From Flavobacterium panacis (lineage in GTDB: Bacteria; Bacteroidota; Bacteroidia; Flavobacteriales; Flavobacteriaceae): a stretch of 64,000 nucleotides of DNA. Under the pieces are notes generated by a model. It saw only the letters and a list, made by a program, of their open reading frames with translations, was not told where the DNA came from and did not search any database. Where the stretch lies: positions 365,384-429,383 of the forward strand of contig NZ_JANKMS010000004.1 in the NCBI RefSeq assembly GCF_024649945.1, read 5' to 3'. Of the stretch, positions 62,571 through 64,000 are shown in pieces. A program made the translations under genes and the position numbers. How positions within the stretch are numbered: position 1 is the first letter of the stretch; every line of letters begins with the position of its first letter.

Positions 62571-63260
62571 TTAGTGTTTCAACATTTCGTGAGCGTATTG
62601 AACACCTACACCGTAAGCACCGCCGTATTTTTTTACTAAATCTGTTACTGGTTTGTAAGTTTCCTGACGAGCCCAGTCACGTTGCAATTCTAATAAATAT
62701 TGTAATGAAGTTATTGGGTGTGCACCAGCTTGAACCATACGAGTTACTGCCATTTCGTGAGCTTCTTTAGAAACATCGCCACTTGCATCTGTGATTACAT
62801 AAACATCATAACCTTCGTTGATTGCTGATAATGCTGGTCCAACGATACAAACGCTTGTCCATAAACCTCCAAAAACTAATTTCTTTTTACCTTTTGCTAC
62901 AATCGCTTTATGAGCCGGAATATCTTCCCAAGTGTTCATAGATGTACGATCGATATAGTTTGAAGTTGCCTGAGGATAAAATTCTTCGATTTCTTTAAAA
63001 ACAGGTCCACTAAATGATCTTTCTGCTACTGTTGTTACAATAGTTGGCACTTTAAAGATTTTTGAAGCTCCTGCTACTAATGCCGTGTTGTTTCTAAGCT
63101 GGTCGATTGGAATATTGCTTACTGCAAAGGCCATTTGGCTTTCATAATCAATTAATACTAAAGTATGGTTTGTTGGATCTAATTGCGCTGGACTTGGTTT
63201 TTGAGCGAATCCGATAAATGTTACTAATACTAAAACTGCTGTAAGGATTAATTTTTTCAT
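62571..63260 (-). CDS. Secreted isochorismatase-like hydrolase (YcaC type)
   Basis: 229 residues: a signal peptide ending IGFAQ, then a cysteine-hydrolase fold with Asp38 (LVLIDYE), DRTSMNTWED and nucleophile Cys138 (GGLWTSVCIVGPALSA). The RTSMNTW segment and the C-terminal VTRMVQAGAHPITSLQYLLE are of the YcaC type. It hydrolyses an unknown substrate, perhaps an amide. Own transcript, upstream of the amidohydrolase operon. Confidence 0.87.
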   Translation of the reverse strand: MKKLILTAVLVLVTFIGFAQKPSPAQLDPTNHTLVLIDYESQMAFAVSNIPIDQLRNNTALVAGASKIFKVPTIVTTVAERSFSGPVFKEIEEFYPQATSNYIDRTSMNTWEDIPAHKAIVAKGKKKLVFGGLWTSVCIVGPALSAINEGYDVYVITDASGDVSKEAHEMAVTRMVQAGAHPITSLQYLLELQRDWARQETYKPVTDLVKKYGGAYGVGVQYAHEMLKH

Positions 63261-63491
63261 GATAATTTGATTTTGTTGTTAATTAAATGGGTTTTAAATA
63301 TTTTTAATATTTGATTTTCAGTGTTTTGCATTCAAATTAAATGCCTTGTTTGTAAGGTGTTGATTTTAAAAGGTTGTTTCAGAAAAGGCAATAGTTGTCC
63401 TGACGATATATCGTTGATTTGCCAACTAATATTCGTTAATAGATTATTTTTAAAGCTTTTAATGAATTTTTAAAAGAGAAAATTTGGGTAC

Positions 63492-63806
63492 CTAGATTTT
63501 TCCTTTTTGATGTAATCTGTGGAGAATTTCTGTTTTTAATAAACCGCTTCCGCCTCCAAAATGTTCAATTACTTCTACGTCTGGCTGTTGTTTTAAACAA
63601 AATAAAGTAAACTCTTTTTCGACATGATCTTCGATTCCGGAGCTCAAGAGAACAACGTCGATTTTGTGATTCTGAAAATATTCCTGAGCTTCTTTTTCAC
63701 TGCTAAATCCGACTGCGTTCCAGTCTTCATAAGCATTTACAAGGCGAAGTAAAATGGCCAGTATCTCTTCGTTTTTTCCGAGTAATAAGAATTCAAGTGT
63801 TTTCAT
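63492..63806 (-). CDS. Degenerate receiver-like small protein
   Basis: 104 residues with the alternating strand/helix pattern of a response regulator receiver (KTLEFLLLGKNEE, then DVVLLSSG, then VEVIEHFGG). The phospho-acceptor Asp is replaced by Ser and the acidic pair is lost. It probably no longer accepts phosphate and may work as a protein-interaction module. No DNA-binding domain. Confidence 0.55.
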   Translation of the reverse strand: MKTLEFLLLGKNEEILAILLRLVNAYEDWNAVGFSSEKEAQEYFQNHKIDVVLLSSGIEDHVEKEFTLFCLKQQPDVEVIEHFGGGSGLLKTEILHRLHQKGKI

Positions 63807-63814
63807 TTTTTTTC

Positions 63815-63985
63815 TAGTTTCTGAGTTTCTGAGGCGCTGAGTTTCTAAGTTTTTTACTTTGAAAATTAGTCTTGACAGAACTTCTAATTTACTTTACAAA
63901 TTTATTTGTTTCATTTTTGTTTGAACTTAATCTAGAATAAGAAAGATTCTGAGTTTCTAAGATGCTTAGTTTCTAAGTTTTTCTC
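63815..63985. repeat. CTGAGTTTCTAAG-type repeats at the window end
   Basis: CTGAGTTTCTGAGGCGCTGA plus GTTTCTAAG near 63820-63852 and again CTGAGTTTCTAAGATGCTTA near 63949-63968. Same family as 2341-2533. The stretch from 63807 to 64000 holds nothing coding. Confidence 0.6.
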
Positions 63986-64000
63986 TTCTATTTTAATTTC

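Overview
The window looks like chromosomal DNA from a Flavobacterium-like member of the Bacteroidota. The DNA is visibly AT-rich and has few Shine-Dalgarno sites. There are many short outer-membrane-type lipoproteins (Cys after LSS, LSG or FTN), several Bacteroidota-specific families (DUF6526, PepSY-like, LytS/LytTR pairs, GH130 next to GT4) and intergenic palindromic repeats of a kind familiar from flavobacterial genomes. About 60 genes are supported, most on the minus strand. I saw no rRNA, tRNA, CRISPR array, insertion sequence or prophage.

Layout. 0-9.6 kb: a cut DUF6526 gene, a family-6-type DNA glycosylase, an AraC regulator, an overlapping operon (AsmA-like protein, low-affinity-iron-permease-like protein, FAD oxidoreductase) and an Mla-type lipid transport operon (MlaE, MlaF, MlaD). 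9.8-13.2 kb: a GT4 glycosyltransferase with a C-terminal helical domain, overlapping a GH130 gene. 13.4-18 kb: small stress or membrane genes, DinB, DoxX, GNAT, a Crp/Fnr regulator and a lipoprotein, separated by repeats. 18.3-25.3 kb: a complete HAE-1 multidrug RND pump with a TetR repressor, five putative operators and a 37-residue membrane protein encoded just after the pump gene. 25.8-32.4 kb: cupin, lipoprotein, a LemA/DUF3137 operon, a pair of unknown paralogues and a MscS channel. 32.5-40.2 kb: a CzcCBA-type heavy-metal RND system with an OmpR-type two-component system. 40.3-41.1 kb: a GIY-YIG gene between palindromic elements. 41.3-43.3 kb: a PfpI protease-like protein and two unknown proteins.

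43.4-46.9 kb is the most accessory-looking part. A 76-residue ORF is preceded by a leader that can fold into a pseudoknotted stem and also into a competing hairpin ending at the start codon. It converges on a two-gene operon encoding an ABC-type ATPase and an HNH nuclease, resembling the PtuA/PtuB (Septu) anti-phage pair.

47.1-55.6 kb: a third RND system, whose permease carries an EF-hand-like loop in its cytoplasmic linker, then a divergent LytS/LytTR system and a PepSY-like secreted protein. 55.8-58.5 kb: two short-chain dehydrogenases and an AraC regulator. 58.7-63.8 kb: a 2H phosphoesterase, an alginate-export-type porin, a YtcJ-like amidohydrolase, a YcaC-like hydrolase and a degenerate receiver-like protein.

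Main themes: three tripartite efflux pumps under three regulator types, envelope lipid and glycan functions, one likely defence island, and many families of intergenic inverted repeats. Functions come from motif recognition by eye; no database search was run.
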